Source: Bedellia somnulentella
Lineage: Eukaryota > Arthropoda > Insecta > Lepidoptera > Bedelliidae
Assembly (NCBI GenBank): GCA_963576735.1
Contig: OY755175.1
Span: 12,416,401-12,480,400, forward strand
Length of the DNA stretch: 64,000 nucleotides
Direction: 5' to 3'
Below the pieces are notes generated by a model. That model was given only the letters and a program-made list of their open reading frames with translations. It was not told where the DNA came from and did not search any database. Of this stretch, positions 42,180 through 55,374 are shown in pieces; position 1 is the stretch's first letter, and every line of letters starts with the position of its first letter. The translations under genes were made by a program, and so were the position numbers.

Positions 42180-43135
42180 GATGCACCAAAGTGTCTCTTC
42201 TAAAGTCTTACGTGTGGTAGATTACCATGGTTGTTAACGGTGAGGTAAAACGTCGCGAGGAAACCCACATGCCTTAGTTGTGCTTAATTAAGTTGACAGT
42301 ATATTCGCACGAAAATGATGATGGGTTTTCCACCATTTCGGTCGACAATATAATTATTATTGTTGACTTGTTTTAGCAAGAGTCGTGCTCTTAATTATTT
42401 CACACCAACCTCACATAACTAAGAATCTGAGTTTTTGTAAGAGAACACAAATACACTACACAACACTATACGGTAATAAGTTTTAGTCGCATTATGGATT
42501 CATAGTAGAAAGTAGAAATTTAAGAGCTTGCTCTTTACGTGTGTGCGAAAGATTATTTTAGTATAAAATAATGTCGAAGCAGCAAAAATAGTTGTGAAAC
42601 ATTTTGAAAAGGTGTAAAAGCTGTAATAAAGACCATGATAGTTATATAGGTCTGCAAATGACGCGGGATAAAGAGACGTGTCAACGAATAGAGCCAATAA
42701 AAGCCGTTATCGGCTATAAATATAAAATACAACCGAGCCATAATAACAAGAGGCTTACTACGAGACTCGCTGGATATGCCGTTTATTTGATACACTGAGT
42801 TATTGTCGCTAGATAAAGCGATATCCTTTTCATCAGTATTGGTATCTGTTGTCGTAACGTTAACATAGTAGCCATTATAAGGATAAGCACTGGAGTTTGC
42901 TGATTCAGTTGCGAGTTTACCATTTACGATAAATCATGAAAATATGAAATATCTCTTTATTGGTTTTTGCTGTTTAAAAATCTTCAAAGAACTTAATTTG
43001 CAAGTATATGTAAGTTAAAAATAACCCGACATAAGCATGATAATCGTAGTTCAGTTTGGAGAACTACCGTCTGTCATTAGCTGGGTTCAAATTCCGAGTT
43101 TGGCCTTCGTCAACGTGTCTTTTCTTAAGTCATAT
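42180..43135 (+). mobile_element. Two partial SINE family A copies
   Basis: 42185-42330 (TCTAAAGTCTTACGTGTGGT to GACAGTATATTCGCACG) and 43035-43135 (tRNA-like head with GCTGGGTTCAAATTCCGAG). Between them, 42331-43034, is AT-rich sequence without recognised features. Confidence 0.65.
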
Positions 43136-43254
43136 ATTTATAATATGTATTTAGTTTATATTTTCATTATAGGTATATGGCATATGTTATAATAAGTACC
43201 GACATTATTTTTATTGGTTTTTATATTCTACTGTTTCTAATTCTTGAGATGCCT

Positions 43255-43535
43255 CTGATGTCACTCTATAATGGTGCTGGCTGAAAATCAGTACTGTGAG
43301 TCGAAGGCTCACAGAAAATGCTGAGACAGTACCGATTCGCTGTTGCAGTAGTGGCGCAAGAAGTACTGAATACTCTGTATCTTATACTACGTTACAATGT
43401 ACATTTGTTTTTGTATTTTTATTGTTTTTTTGTGTTGTATTTATTGTTTTTGTAAAATAATTGTTTTTCTTGTGCCTACAATGGCGAATAAACGTATTTT
43501 CTTTCTTTCTTTCTATTTTCTATATGTTTGGTTAA
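43255..43535 (+). mobile_element. Retroposon with TTTC tail
   Basis: A strip reading GGTGCTGGCTGAAAATCAGT, then TGCTGAGACAGTACCGATTC, ending AATAAACGTATTTTCTTTC and TTTC repeats. Related ends occur at 6520-6620 (GCTGAGGCAGAACCGATTC, AAATAAATAG, TTTC) and 49700-49855. Possibly the 3' part of a LINE or a SINE. No tRNA boxes seen. Confidence 0.6.
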
Positions 43536-43904
43536 AATGACACAAAAGATACTTCCTATTTTCATTTGATATTTTTTATTAATTGAAATTCTGTTCAAGC
43601 ATATAGTATGGTAGTGCTCGCAGCTTCCTAGAAATTATAATTTTATTCACCGTATTTCCCGTACATTTGGAAAGTATAGAACCCACCTAACATTTATAAA
43701 AATCTGAGGTTAGTAATAGGTTTAGGGTTATCTGGGAACTCAAATTTAATTGAATTTATCTTCACGTATTCATTCTTATCTTATCTTTAGAACATTTCGA
43801 ACACTGTAATAAAAAAGTTAAGTATCGTTTTTGTAGTGCCTATTTGATTGCACATAGAAGAAAAATTCCTACAAAGGATTTACATACATACATATACACA
43901 TATA

Positions 43905-44547
43905 GAATAGAATAGAATAGAAAAACTCTTTATTGCACATCAAATATGGAGAAACATTCACAAATACACAAAATTAAATAACAAAAGTACAATGGGCGGT
44001 CTTATCACTAAAAGCGATCTCTTCCAGACAACCTTTGAATGGAGAGGTCAATAAATTATAGTTATGTGAGATAGATGTCCAACAACATGGTTAAACTGAT
44101 AACTATGCGTTAATCTACACAAACAATACAACAAACGAGTCATAGTTATATCTAGTTATAAAATAATAAACTAATAACAAATATATAAATACATATGATG
44201 CAATAAATTAATACTTATAATACATATAAATATTATGATACATATTTTTATTTATATACTTAATATATAAAATTTTATTTGCAACAGTATTATAGCGCTT
44301 CAGTGAGGTAGTGCTTTTTTACCATATCCTTGAAAATTGATTGGGATTTAGTCTGACGAATCTCTACCGGAAGTGCGTTCCACAATTGAACAGCCTGCAC
44401 AGTGAAGGAGGAGCCATTGTAATTGGTTGAATGGGAGGGAATACTTAATAGAAGATTATGTTCAGAACGTAGATTAAGATCGTGGGAAGAGAGAGAGAGA
44501 AGTTGAAAACGTTCTTTTAGATAAAAAGGGGTGGCAGGATTGAACAA
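43905..44547 (-). mobile_element. LINE 3' end with TTCTA-type tail
   Basis: Minus-strand element whose end is the complement of TAGAATAGAATAGAAAAAC. The 3' UTR contains TTTATTGCACATCAAATATG on the + strand, also present at 19370-19400 and, diverged, near 18966-19100, so one LINE family occurs at all these sites. Confidence 0.82.
44290..44547 (-). pseudogene. LINE ORF2 C-terminal fragment
   Basis: Reads RFQLLSLSSHDLNLRSEHNL, then YNGSSFTVQAVQLWNALPVE and IRQTKSQSIFKDMVKKHYL. S-F...A...WN.LP..IR...S...FK is the standard C-terminus of CR1/Jockey-like LINE polyproteins. The same motif at 20170-20240 has different residues. Truncated at its 5' side. Confidence 0.8.
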
Positions 44548-44559
44548 AACATATATATA

Positions 44560-44900
44560 CTCAACTAAAACTCAAACGTTTACGCTGTGTATGTGTACTC
44601 CCGAAGGGGTTGGCAGAGGTACTAATGCTTCTGCACATCACGTGACATTGTCACCTGGTGTTCAGAGTACCCACGTTTTGCTTAGACAGTATACTCACGT
44701 AATAGGGGGCAGGCCTATCGCCATTTGGAATTAATACACTGTCACGTGACTAAGTTCAACTCAGCCATGTGGGTTTCTTCACGATGCTTTCCATTACCGT
44801 TAACAACCGTGATAAATAAACCAAACATATGTAATGGACCCGGGATTTGAACCCTCATCGTCTGCACGATAAGCGGTGTTCTACTCACTGCTAACACTGT
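44560..44900 (-). mobile_element. SINE family A copy
   Basis: From AACTCAAACGTTTACGC to the head complement GGGATTTGAACCCTCATCGT and GTGTTCTACTCACTGCT. Contains a small change (TGTGTATGTGTACTC) in the first 50 bp. Confidence 0.88.
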
Positions 44901-44990
44901 TGTAGTCCCCCTTGGGGGAGGCGTTAATTAACAAAGAAGTTACTTACTTTATAAGGTCTTTACTACGGATATCAAACTTGTTCGTATTTC

Positions 44991-45100
44991 TGTTGATTAT
45001 GATCTGATGATCTTTACATTTTGACTATAACTAACTTGAATATTAGTATATTTAAGTTAGTTATAGTCAAAATGTAAAGATCATCAGATCATAATCAACA
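44991..45100. repeat. Perfect inverted repeat, 47-bp arms
   Basis: 44991-45037 is the exact reverse complement of 45054-45100 with a 16-nt spacer. The arms begin TGTTGATTATGATCTGATGA; no mismatch seen. Transcribed, it would form a 47-bp stem. It is not similar to the SINE or MITE families here. Perfect pairing implies recent origin or selection. Confidence 0.97.
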
Positions 45101-46460
45101 ATTCCTACTTTTATAGTTATAAAGATATTAAATTTTCAAAGATGAATTAACACGGAACAATTAATTTACCATATTCTTTAAACTTATTGCGCCACAAATA
45201 CCTCCTGCTCAAGATGTAGATAGAACGGATGGCCTGCATTTGTAATGCAAATACTTTATTGACGTCCTACCGTATTTAAATACTCCAATATGAAATCATC
45301 ATACAAACTGGATAATAATGAATGTTAATATATTATTTACCTCTTTCTTTATAGAATAAGTGAAATTAGGATATTTGATAAAACCAATGTTTTAAAGTTA
45401 AATCTACAAAGAAGGTACTTATGAGTTAGGGTAGGGATCTCATTCAGTCACTTCACACCCCATACAAGGAGGGCAGTGTCTACTGTCCAGTGAAAAATAA
45501 TTTAAAATCTTTATAAGATCTTCCAAAACGTAAAGTCATGTGAGTTGTTTTATTAATCAAGTTTGTCAACGGTCAGGGAAAACTTCGTCAAGATACTCAC
45601 AAGCCCGAGTTATACATAGACAGACAGACATCTGACAGAGTATTCTTATTTTTGAATTTTTCTTATTACTTTAATGAAAAATTATTTTATAATGTTTGCC
45701 ACAAACATTCAGCATGCCGAAAGTTTTTGATATTTCAAATGTCTCATCCGACCAGATTACAGAGTTATCAAGCCATCTTAATACGGTACAAACAAAAGAA
45801 ACTAGTGGAAAAGGCAATAGTAGCTCTTCATATATAAACTTCAAGTCGATTCCCGCCTGTGTCGAAATTTTTCTTTCCTTTATTTATTCTTTATTTATTA
45901 GTAATAATCCCCACATGAGGTTTTCATGAACAAAAAGATTTAAATTCGAGTCCTATTTGTTAAGTTAAGTGCCGCTGAACAAATATATTAAAGGGTCTCC
46001 AATCAACCCTTGGGTTGTCCGCACAAATAACGTTAGGGTCGGGCTCTCGACGTCTTTTCGGCTGATACAAACGATCATGAGGACCCACAAAACGTGTGCA
46101 ATTACGTCAAATTAATTGTGATGTATTCGACATCCTTAATTTTCTGAGCTTCACACATTTATATTACTTTTATTCGTCTAATTCTTGTGCATAACTTAAT
46201 AATTCTCACGCCTTTATTTCATATTGGAATGGGTAGAGACTCTACCACTCCATCACCACTTTGTCATATGCTAGTAAATTTCGTGAGCTTTGATGACTTT
46301 TTTTCCAATGCGTGTTTAATCAACTATATTTCTTTTTTGGTACCTTGAAAGCCTGATGGGAAAACATGGCTGCAGATCCGAAAAACCTGATGATCTATGT
46401 GTTCGGTTCATTTATTAATGTAATGTAAATGGTGAAAACGGTGAAAGTAAACTTCTCGAG
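45101..46460. other. Intergenic, SINE fragments only
   Basis: Partial plus family A at 45525-45645 (GTCAACGGTCAGGGAAAACT), a family C fragment at 45850-45935 (CGAAATTTTTCTTTCCTTTA, then CCCCACATGAGGTTTTCATG), and a diverged RTE 3' end on the minus strand at 46200-46345. No coding exon recognised. Confidence 0.55.
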
Positions 46461-46464
46461 GAAG

Positions 46465-46705
46465 TCGGCTTAGAATGTCACTACCCCTTTTTACCCACGG
46501 GTACCGTAAGAGGCGACTGACTGACTGCAGTATGGGGCTTTTTAGGTGTTTTTTGGGCTATGTGGTTGGAGATCCATCATCAACGACACTTTATTTCTAT
46601 CATCTTGTCCCCTATCAACTTAGAAATGTGGCTGAGGTGTTTATGGCCCTAAAGCTCTGGCAACCCGTTTATGGGATTTATGACCGTGAGTATATGTATG
46701 TATGT
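46465..46705 (+). mobile_element. Family B copy
   Basis: Plus copy from AGTCGGCTTAGAATGTCACT to TTATGACCGTGAGTATATG and TATG repeats; near complete. Confidence 0.85.
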
Positions 46706-49685
46706 TGAAAAAAAAAACATGTTCTCGTTAACAAAAGCGTAGAAGTAGTTTAAAAGTTTTTAAATTATATTTATTTAGCAATTACGAATAAACAATACAG
46801 TACCGTGCACAAAATAAAAGTTGATTAAGTAATTAATAATAGTAGTTTTTTTGTCCGTTGCCGTTGAAGAGCTCCAAATAAGCTACGGACGATTGTAGTA
46901 TTAACAACCACCCACAGCACGCTTCATCAAAAATCAAAGTTTAGGAAATTTTTATTGATATTTTAGGGAATATACTTCGAAATGCTCTGGTTTATGTTTG
47001 TTTTTGGCAGCATATACGAGTGACGCATGAAGCAGTAATATCCGTTATCTTAAAATAGAAAATACACAAATAAGAGTCATTGTGTCATCATCTCAGTACA
47101 GCGGCGTCGTAATAGCAATCCTATGAAATAAACATGAACCCATTGAATTAAGTTCAGAGCCAAATAAGCGCAGCAATGTTTCACTGAAATTTGTCTGCCG
47201 ATTTCCGTTTCTTTCTCACAAAGAGAAGGACATTTGTTTCTCGTTTCTAACAGCATTTGAGTTTCCACTCGAGAGCTTTTGCTTGACGAGAGACTATATA
47301 TTCGTATCATTTGACACGAATTGATACTAAACATGGAAACCAAATAAATAGAATTAAATTTTGAATTATAGTTATTGTTGAATCGGATCACACAACGTGA
47401 AGTATTGATTGTTTAAGTGTCATTACCGTTTTACTTTTTTTTTACTAAGTTTCAGAAAAGGTTGTATACACTATTGTATCTTGCTTTTACTATGCAGCTA
47501 AATAGGCTTAATAAAAAGCATTTAGGGCTCAAGTCATAGATTTAAAAGTATATAAGTCTTTACCCAACAAAGTTTCAAGTTTTAAAGCTTTCGAAAAAAT
47601 TCTTGAAAGCATTTAAGTCTTCGCCGTATGCAAGGTTAACTTCAACCGCAACGTAGATATTTAAAAAATAGATAACAAGAAAAAATAACGTAGACTTAGC
47701 TAGCCAGTCCACTTTTACTTTAAGAAATTCTTGGAAGGCTGCCTTTTAATAAGCGTTTACCAAAACACTTTTATATCACTCATAAATAAAAGATGTTATG
47801 TTATGTCCCCACATGAGGAATTCATGTCAAAAAAAACATTAAATCACTTTTATATCAACTGAGCTTACATTTACGTAAAGTTTTTAGACTTGATCAAGTA
47901 GAATGATGATTATTTTTGTAGTCAATTTTTGCAAATATATATGTTGAGACTGCTCAAACTCACCAAGTACCAGCTTTTTAATTCAGATTTATAAATCAAT
48001 AAAGGTAGTTAACTAATTTGAACTTATAATATTTCAGACGAATGTATTTTTAAATTCATCCGTAACTTCTAAACTTTACACACAGTCATTAAAATTATCC
48101 ATCAACCATTCGTTAGTGACGGAAGCTCACTCAATTATTAATCCTATAGTTTAATTTAGTTTGACCCTCCGTGTACGATAATACAATGCGTAGTTCAAAG
48201 AGGGCGAGCTACAAGTTACGATACAAAACCTAAATCAAGACAGGACAATATTTCCGGACAAGACCAAAGCTGACGGAGCCGATAGAGCGCGGGTCGAGCA
48301 TCACTCTTGCTTACTTGGACAGCTGTTCTTACTGAAGACAAGTTTGTTTCGGAACATTTTAATTGATGACCACCCGTTGACTACGGTTGTCTACCCGCCT
48401 AGTATGACTTTCTTAGAATCTGATGAAATTTTCAATATCGCTAAATATTGCATAGTCAATGTGATGAAACGTTGTCGCAATACTTTAAAGAATTCTATAT
48501 AATCATATCTTATTACTCTCATATAATACTGCAAGGTTATTACTGTAACTCCATATATTGTAAGTGAGTTGTAAGTCTTTAGTAGTAATGAACCTGTAAT
48601 CAAACAGTACCAACGTCTCTTTGATTCTATCATTGCATGGCGACCCTGCCAGGTTAGTATGATGGGTTTGAAAGTTTATGAAAAGCAGTTTGTAGAAAGG
48701 TAATTTCAATTGATAAGTTTTTGATGTACATTTGACTTGAGCACTCAAATGTTATTTCGATTATTTACTAATTCATAACTAAATATGGAATGTAAGGATA
48801 ACGGAAGGTTTTTAAATGCAGTGTATAAAGTCATACAAGGTACACCAAGGTACAAAGCAGATCTCTGAATCCTTTTTGTCTGATCATGACGTGGTTGAAT
48901 ACCCTTCGTGTGAAAATTGGACACCAAAGAAGTGTTAAAGAGAGAGACCATATAAATAAATGCGCATGTAATGTTGATTTATTATTTGTACCTTGACATG
49001 TAGTTAAATGAGAGAATAATTATTATTGTAAAAGGGCGGCCGAACCATTGAAGTAATTTGTGTACCTTGATAAGAGATGAAGAATAAATAAAAAATATGA
49101 CTTGAGAAGGAAGCGTAGTTGTCCACAGCTATTATGATATGATAACTTTAATGAGAAACAAATAATTTAATAGTTATAATGAAAACATATGTAAAAGTGA
49201 ATAAATACAAAAACAATAAATGCTAACGATGAAATGGCGATTGTCTAAACTGATACTGTACGGCAAATTGTTTGGCCTACGATAGTTTTAAAATATTTGA
49301 TCGCATACTTTTTCGGTAATGGTTTTCGTACGAAAGTAAATATGAATGCACAAAATACTAGAAGATTTCTAAAAAAAACTAACAACTTTAATAATTACAC
49401 TAATTTAACAACTTTTGTAATAATTTTAACTTAGAATTACGCCTTTGGGTCTACGTATGGATTATCAGACAAATAAACAGCATACTGTTTGGTATTAATT
49501 TTACAAGCATAACCATATGTGGCATAATTTAGGCATCTAGATGATTGGTAATAAAATAATATGTTTGCCGCATATGGGTGGCCCAATAGCTACTCCACCA
49601 CACCTAAACTTATTTCAGAGGTAAATACTAGTTTTTTTTGTTGTTTTATTATTTTTGTTTGTTTAACTTATTTATATTAAGTTGT
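46706..49685. other. AT-rich stretch without recognised gene
   Basis: No exon, RNA gene or intact element is recognised. A family C body fragment lies at about 47785-47845 (AGATGTTATGTTATGTCCCC). The 60-104-codon frames on the minus strand at 47077-48951 have no domain and look like chance frames. Confidence 0.5.
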
Positions 49686-49689
49686 AATA

Positions 49690-50010
49690 TAAGTTTTAGT
49701 TATGGCGCTAACTGAAAACCAGCGTATGGGAAATTCATCAACCAAGTTGTTTGACTTTCTCATACACATGCTGAGTTGGTGCCTTTTATTGTTGTAAATT
49801 TACTCTGTATTTCTTATTGTGTGCCAAATAAATTTTTTTTCTTCTTCTTCTTCTTCTAGTACTATTTGAAAATACATTATATATTTTAATACGGTTATAC
49901 TCACTCTCATTAAAAAGGGTAGCCAAGGCTTGAGAATAAGAAATTCCTCAGCCACTTATAGAAGTTGATTAGTGAACAGATTGTAAAATAAAAAGCCCCA
50001 AAACAATTAG
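49690..50010. mobile_element. Retroposon with TTC tail, then family B fragment (-)
   Basis: 49698-49857: ATGGCGCTAACTGAAAACCA to GTGCCAAATAAA, ending CTTCTTCTTCTTCTTC. It resembles the strip at 43255. 49895-50010: a diverged family B tail in minus orientation (GGTAGCCAAGGCTTGAGAAT). Confidence 0.6.
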
Positions 50011-50019
50011 GCGGTTATC

Positions 50020-50900
50020 CCACTGGAAACGCGCCTGCGCGCAAAGGCGCCGAGGATAGGATTCAAAGTCGTAAGAGAAGCAGATCCGCTTCTTCAAGAG
50101 GAGTTAACCGCGCCTCGGCGGAGAGGCGCGTCTCCGCGGCCCGCACCATCCTCAAGGATCTTTTCCATTTTGCCATCGTGGCGTTAGCACATTACTATGG
50201 ACAGTACTGAACTCATCCAAGATGCTACAATTGTTTTAGCAATATGGTTTTTGTATAAACAGATAAGCAGGCCTAGAAGATATTGGATACATCCTTTTTT
50301 ACGAAATTGATCTAGGAATGGTTAATTTGTACTGAATAACATGGAGATAAGAAAACATGAAGACAAGTTTTATAACTTTACATAAATATCAAAAGCATCT
50401 TTTGACTATTTATTGAGGAAAAATCGGCGGACTATTACTGGACGAAATCAAGCGCGTTAGTGCGGAGCAGTGTGTTGTACCGAGCGTTTTGCTCTCGATG
50501 TACTTGCATACAATATTGAAATCCGCCCCTCTGCGCTCTGCAATGGATTGCGGTTTGGTTGACGTCAATTATGAGTAAAAAAGCAAATTTTCTCGTATGA
50601 GCTTCATATTTGTTCGGAATGGAAATTTAAACGTTTCATTAATTATATGATCATGGAGCCGATCTACCAAAATCCATAATGAAATTATAACCCGTCCTAC
50701 TTAAAGTAGTACTATCAAAAACTTTTAGAGTGATAATTTGATCGCCACCGCTCTTCATTTCCTACTAAGCACATTTATTTCAAGTCGCGTTCTATTGGTT
50801 GGTGTGCCGGGATTTTCGCCCTGAAAAATCTCTCGCCTTATGTCAATTTGGTAATCCGCGTCCGTCATCCGCTGACCGTCCAAACTCAGGATGGTCCTCC
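50020..50900. other. Unassigned region with GC-rich patch
   Basis: A GC-rich patch at 50025-50145 contains CGCGCCTCGGCGGAGAGGCG with partial inverted symmetry (GCGCAAAGGCGC). It may belong to the LINE that follows, but the link is not shown by sequence. The rest is AT-rich with no coding exon recognised. Confidence 0.3.
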
Positions 50901-50929
50901 AACACCCCATACACTAGCCGATGAAGTGT

Positions 50930-52600
50930 CAAACTGTACAATCAACTTTGTACAGCTCGAGGACCTTCATGAGCCATGAATGGGGTGTCAAATCGAACTG
51001 TAGTCTATCCAGCTAGCGGATAAGTTCTGACGGTTGCGTTTGACAAGTTGGCCTACGACCGCGTCAATGAGGAGCAGCTCCTTGCTACCGCGACTACCGC
51101 CCCTACATCAGTCTGAGCTCCAGAGATCACATAGTTATCAACAATGCGTTGAGTCATCTTGGGGTTCAGAACGGATGTCAAGGTCTTGTAAATTGTTCAA
51201 AGATAAGTTATGGGGCGGTATTGTGACGGATCCGCGGTAGCATCGATCTTTGGAGCTAAATGAGTGACCCCAGTAGTCAAGAAGTTTGGGAGCGTCCCAG
51301 TCTCGAGGGCACTTTAAAACTGACGGGTGAGAGTGGCGTGACAGCGCGTGAACCCCTTCAACCAGTAATGGTGCAATCCGTCCGGCCCTGGACTTTCCCA
51401 GTTCGGAACCCTACGGACCGCAGCCACTTCGTGATCAACAGGCAGCGACCAAAGCCCACTCCAAAAGGCAACTACATTGGCTTTTTCTGGTCGCTGACCA
51501 GTCGAAACCACATTCGGGACGCTCTAAAGTTCTGTAGAACTTCTTCTGGTCACTCATGAAGAGACGATTCTGTTGGTACCTCTTTACCCTTTCAGAATAT
51601 CGCCTAATACGCTTACCCCAAGCAGCTATCTTCTGTTTCAGATCATCGATGCGCTCCACCAGTCTATAGGCAAACTCCGGCGAGTTGTCAAAGACATTCT
51701 CACCGGGGAATGCCTCCCTAACAAAGCGCATCACCCTCAGCCTATTGTTGCCTGATCTGAAGCTGGTCAGTTTGCCGATGAGGAACCTGTGTGATACAAC
51801 TTTCAATCCGCTGGTCTAGTTCTAGTCCTTGAACTAGTACTGCCTATCCAGGCTGGTCTAGTTGTAGTCCTTGAACTAGTACTGCCAGCCTGGCAGGAGC
51901 TACCAGCTCTTGTTGGCGGCATCCCGACGCCGACAAATTGACAAACTGTCATTGCGGCGTCAAAGAGAATTGAATCCGTATCCCAAAGGTCCATGCTGCT
52001 CTCTAAAAATGAGGGCAGCATGTTATTGACGGCCTCAACGACATGCCGAAACTTGATGCTGAGGATACTCGGGGCAGCTTTGGCCTTCTTTTGAGAGGTA
52101 CTTGGTGATATTCCAGGATCGTCTCTTCGAGTGCACTCCTCACCAAATCCAAATCCAGGGAAACTGTTCCCCAAAAGCTTTCCGCACATCCGGCAGGTTA
52201 GTGAGTAGCTCTCTTTGTACTTCCCGTCGAGGGACTGGGGGAGAACCCGCATGGGTGGTTTTTGTCCAGCGGAGTAACAGCCTTGCGTCGCAATTGTTCG
52301 AGTTCGGTAGTGCTAAAAAGTTCTGGGCGCTGTATGTACCGAACTCGGTCTGCCAGGTTTTTATTTGTGACGGCCAAATTGGGCTCTAGCCGCAGAATTC
52401 ACGGTACATTGCTTCCCGATAACCCATCTGTCCAGATCCTGAACCTGAGGCCCTAAGATAGGCCAGCATGGTATTCCTATTCATATCGACCGTCCATGCC
52501 ATGCGGCGCCTTGTTACACCAGCGGCGGGCACCGATTGCTGAGACTGAGTTGCCCCAGTCCCAACTGATGTCAATCCATCTGGTGGCTGGGGTGGTCGGG
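50930..52600 (-). pseudogene. Decayed non-LTR retrotransposon polyprotein
   Basis: Read on the minus strand from about 52600. N-terminal segment with RRRMAWTVDMNRNTMLAYLR, then SYSLTCRMCGKLLGNSFPGF (52190-52140) and FRHVVEAVNNMLPSF. Then LKQKIAAWGKRIRRYSERVK and RYQQNRLFMSDQKKFYRTLE (51660-51550), a pre-RT segment common in non-LTR elements. ESPGPDGLHHYWLKGF follows (51400-51350), and RT-like remnants continue to about 50940. Frameshifts and stops are frequent. A tandem duplication of GTACTGCC...CTAGTTGTAG (51820-51895) adds repeated residues GSTSSRT. Clade not resolved. Confidence 0.7.
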
Positions 52601-52959
52601 CAGAATTACCAAGTGGTTGGGCCGGTCTGCCGCCGCTCTGGGGGACCGCATGCTGTCACGTCCAGCCCCAGCTCTAGACGCACCCCAGCGATAGCCCCTG
52701 GGGAGCGGCTCTTTTCGCTCATCGTTTCTATTTTCTTCCATTTTACGATGAGCAAAGATTCACCCGGGGTTTCACTCACTTGCCCCGGGGAGACTGTTGT
52801 AACCCAATTTTGCGCTGAGATCAGTTTGTCGACACGGTCAACACCTACAAACTCAAGCGCTGACTATTTGCACCGCTGGAATGGCAAGCTGATGAACATA
52901 TCATCCTGCCATTCCAGCAATGGGTGGTGGGGTCGACACATCCCTACGCCATTTTTATT

Positions 52960-53440
52960 ATTAGTAATGGCAGTGAATGTTAAATGTGGCAGAAGCAGCA
53001 TGAAAGCAGAGTGAATGCAGTAGAAATGAGATCCCTCCGAGAAGTTTGTAATATAAGGATATGTGACCGTGTGAGGAATGATGTGATTCGTGATAGGTGT
53101 GGTGTAAAAGATATTTTGTAAGAAAGATAGAAAAGGAATGTTGAGATGGTTTGGACATATAGAGAGCATGGGTGACAGCAAATTGGTGAAAGAGATCTAT
53201 AGAGCCAATGTGGAAGGTAATGTTAGTAGAGAACTACCTCGGAGGACACATTTGGATCAAACAGGAAATGTGCTCAAAAAGTCAAGTGTCCGTCGTATGA
53301 AAAATAAAAGAGGATGTATGAAACGATTTATGGATGTGAACGAAGCCTGAGAGGTGTGTCAGGATCGTACAAAGTGGCGATTGATAGTCTCTGCCTACCC
53401 CAATGGGAACTAACGACGTAAGAATATGTATGTATGTATT
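52960..53440 (+). mobile_element. RTE 3' end
   Basis: Plus fragment from NGSEC-like residues (52965) through MRSLREVCNIRICDRVRNDV and LRWFGHIESMGDSKLVKEIY to GGGAACTAACGACGTAAGAA with TATG repeats. Contains a one-base frameshift near 53115 and a stop at 53349. Confidence 0.88.
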
Positions 53441-54168
53441 GTGGGTACCGCTAAATGTAATGCGTAAAGTAACTGCAATTTTGCCAAATAGAAACACAAA
53501 TAACAAATGTAAATTTAAAACCAAAAAGTTGGGGTCTAGTATATTGTTTGAAACTAATGCCATTCTATGTTTCTGGCAAAGGGAATAGACATGATATAAT
53601 ATGTTCAGGAGTTACAAACACTGAAACTAATAACTTTTCCCAAAGATCTGTTTGTTCTCCGGGCTACTAAATAAAATTGAGGATACAAAATAGAACGCGT
53701 TTCAACTAATAGTTCTGTTTCTGCCGGGTTGGTATATGTATAATGCTACACAATGCTATACAATAAACTGGACTTGGAAAAAGATAACTTTTGAAACTAA
53801 AAGATGAACTGTTTCGTTACAAATAAAAGAAGCTTAAGGGCATTTCTACGGGCAGTGTCAATTGAGCTACTGCTGTGCAAAAAGTATCTTATATTTGTAA
53901 TGACATACTTCAAAAAAATCACACGATTTTTAAGGACTTTTGCCTCGATGGAGAGCATTTCTAGAAGATCGTTATACTTTATATAAACTCTGAAAAAAAA
54001 CATTTACTCTGTGTCGGGATTCCAGAAGTGACTCGATATTGCTTCATAACTTTTTTAATAATACCTTCATAGTTAAAAATCTTACATTCCCAGAACATGG
54101 AATAGACAAAAAAGCTATATAAGTAAATATATTTAATGTAACTACTTGGGTTTTTATACAATAACACT

Positions 54169-54357
54169 TTGTATCTTTGTCGGAAGCTTCGGTCTCAATT
54201 CGCTGAAATTTACTTTTGTCTACCTACATCACTAACTAAGCGCAGTACGAACGTCACTAGCTGGTTCCCACAAACTGCACGTAGTGCCCGAGCGGCTAAG
54301 CATTATGTACAAAGGGCAAGAATTATTGAGGAGCATTTTTCGAAGGTACAAAAGTAG
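54169..54357 (+). pseudogene. Possible transposon-encoded fragment
   Basis: A 62-codon frame, LRSQFAEIYFCLPTSLTKRS then TARSARAAKHYVQRARIIEE. It is unrecognised. It sits inside the TTAA element and, unlike most open frames here, has a mixed composition with a basic helix-like segment. It could be an N-terminal part of the element's protein; weak evidence. Confidence 0.3.
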
Positions 54358-54716
54358 TCAGTAATTTTTAGATCGTGTCATTTTTGAAATCGGTGTGTGA
54401 AATAAAATTTGTCTATAAAAGTATTTACATAGATTATTGCTCAATTTATCGACTAGTTTAGAGATTTCTTCTTATGCATTTTGCAGAAATAGCTTCAAAG
54501 TGTATAATTTATGAGTTATTTGGTGAAATGTGTTATTTCCTCAATTCAGTGGGTCTCAATTACCTGGAAAATTGAGCACCGAATTGAGAAAACTTACACC
54601 GATTTGAGATTTTACTATACTTTTAAGAATACACTATAAAGATTTGATGAAAATCAGCTTAAATAAGCAAAAATTACTTTATCCATATATGCTTCAGGTT
54701 TCTCTCTCTCTGTTGC

Positions 54717-54965
54717 AGTGTAGTGTCGGCTTAGAATAGCACTACCCCATTTCTTCCGGTGGGTGTACGTAAGAGGCGACTAACGGATTTGGGGCTTTTG
54801 AGGGATTTTTGGGCGATGCGGTTGGAAACCCATCACCAACAACCTTTATTTCACCATCTTTTCCCCACACAACTTCCAAAAGTGGCTGAGAAATTTCTGA
54901 TTCCTTAGCTCTGGCTACCCCTTCTAGGGATTTATAGCCGTGAGTATATATATGTATGTATGTAT
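54717..54965 (+). mobile_element. Family B, full length
   Basis: From GTGTAGTGTCGGCTTAGAAT to GCCGTGAGTATATATATG and TATG repeats. Little diverged, so younger than the element it interrupts. Confidence 0.92.
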
Positions 54966-55374
54966 GCATGCTTCATGTTTCTAGTATTATATCCCAAAAC
55001 ACGTACATTATAAAAATCAAAGCTGACCAATGCATAATCTACTGTGACTTTAGTCAAAACTAATGCATGAAGTATGCTAACGAAATACAAAGCTTTCATT
55101 TTGGAAGTAGCAGGCAACAAATATCCTTACACACATCAGTTATCTATATAAAACATGGAAACCTCGTTACTCAATCAATCTGTACTGTAAGTGAATGTCT
55201 TAAGCACGATTCTGTAGCTATCTGGGAGGGGAGCACCTTGTTCCAATTCTGCAATTTTTAGAAGATGAAATTCCTGATATACAATCTCTTTTTTTATATC
55301 CGATTCACCTTCAGCTCAGTATCGCAACCGAAAAATGTTTTTTATCATGACTTGTCTTCACTGGAATTTTCCTA

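Noticed and set aside
46706..49685. Searched for exons of a further gene in the longest element-poor stretch
   Set aside because: No recognisable motif, no splice-consistent open frame; left unassigned.
51034..53014. Several plus-strand open frames (60-172 codons)
   Set aside because: They lie antisense to the decayed LINE at 50930-52600, which explains the long frames in GC-rich sequence.
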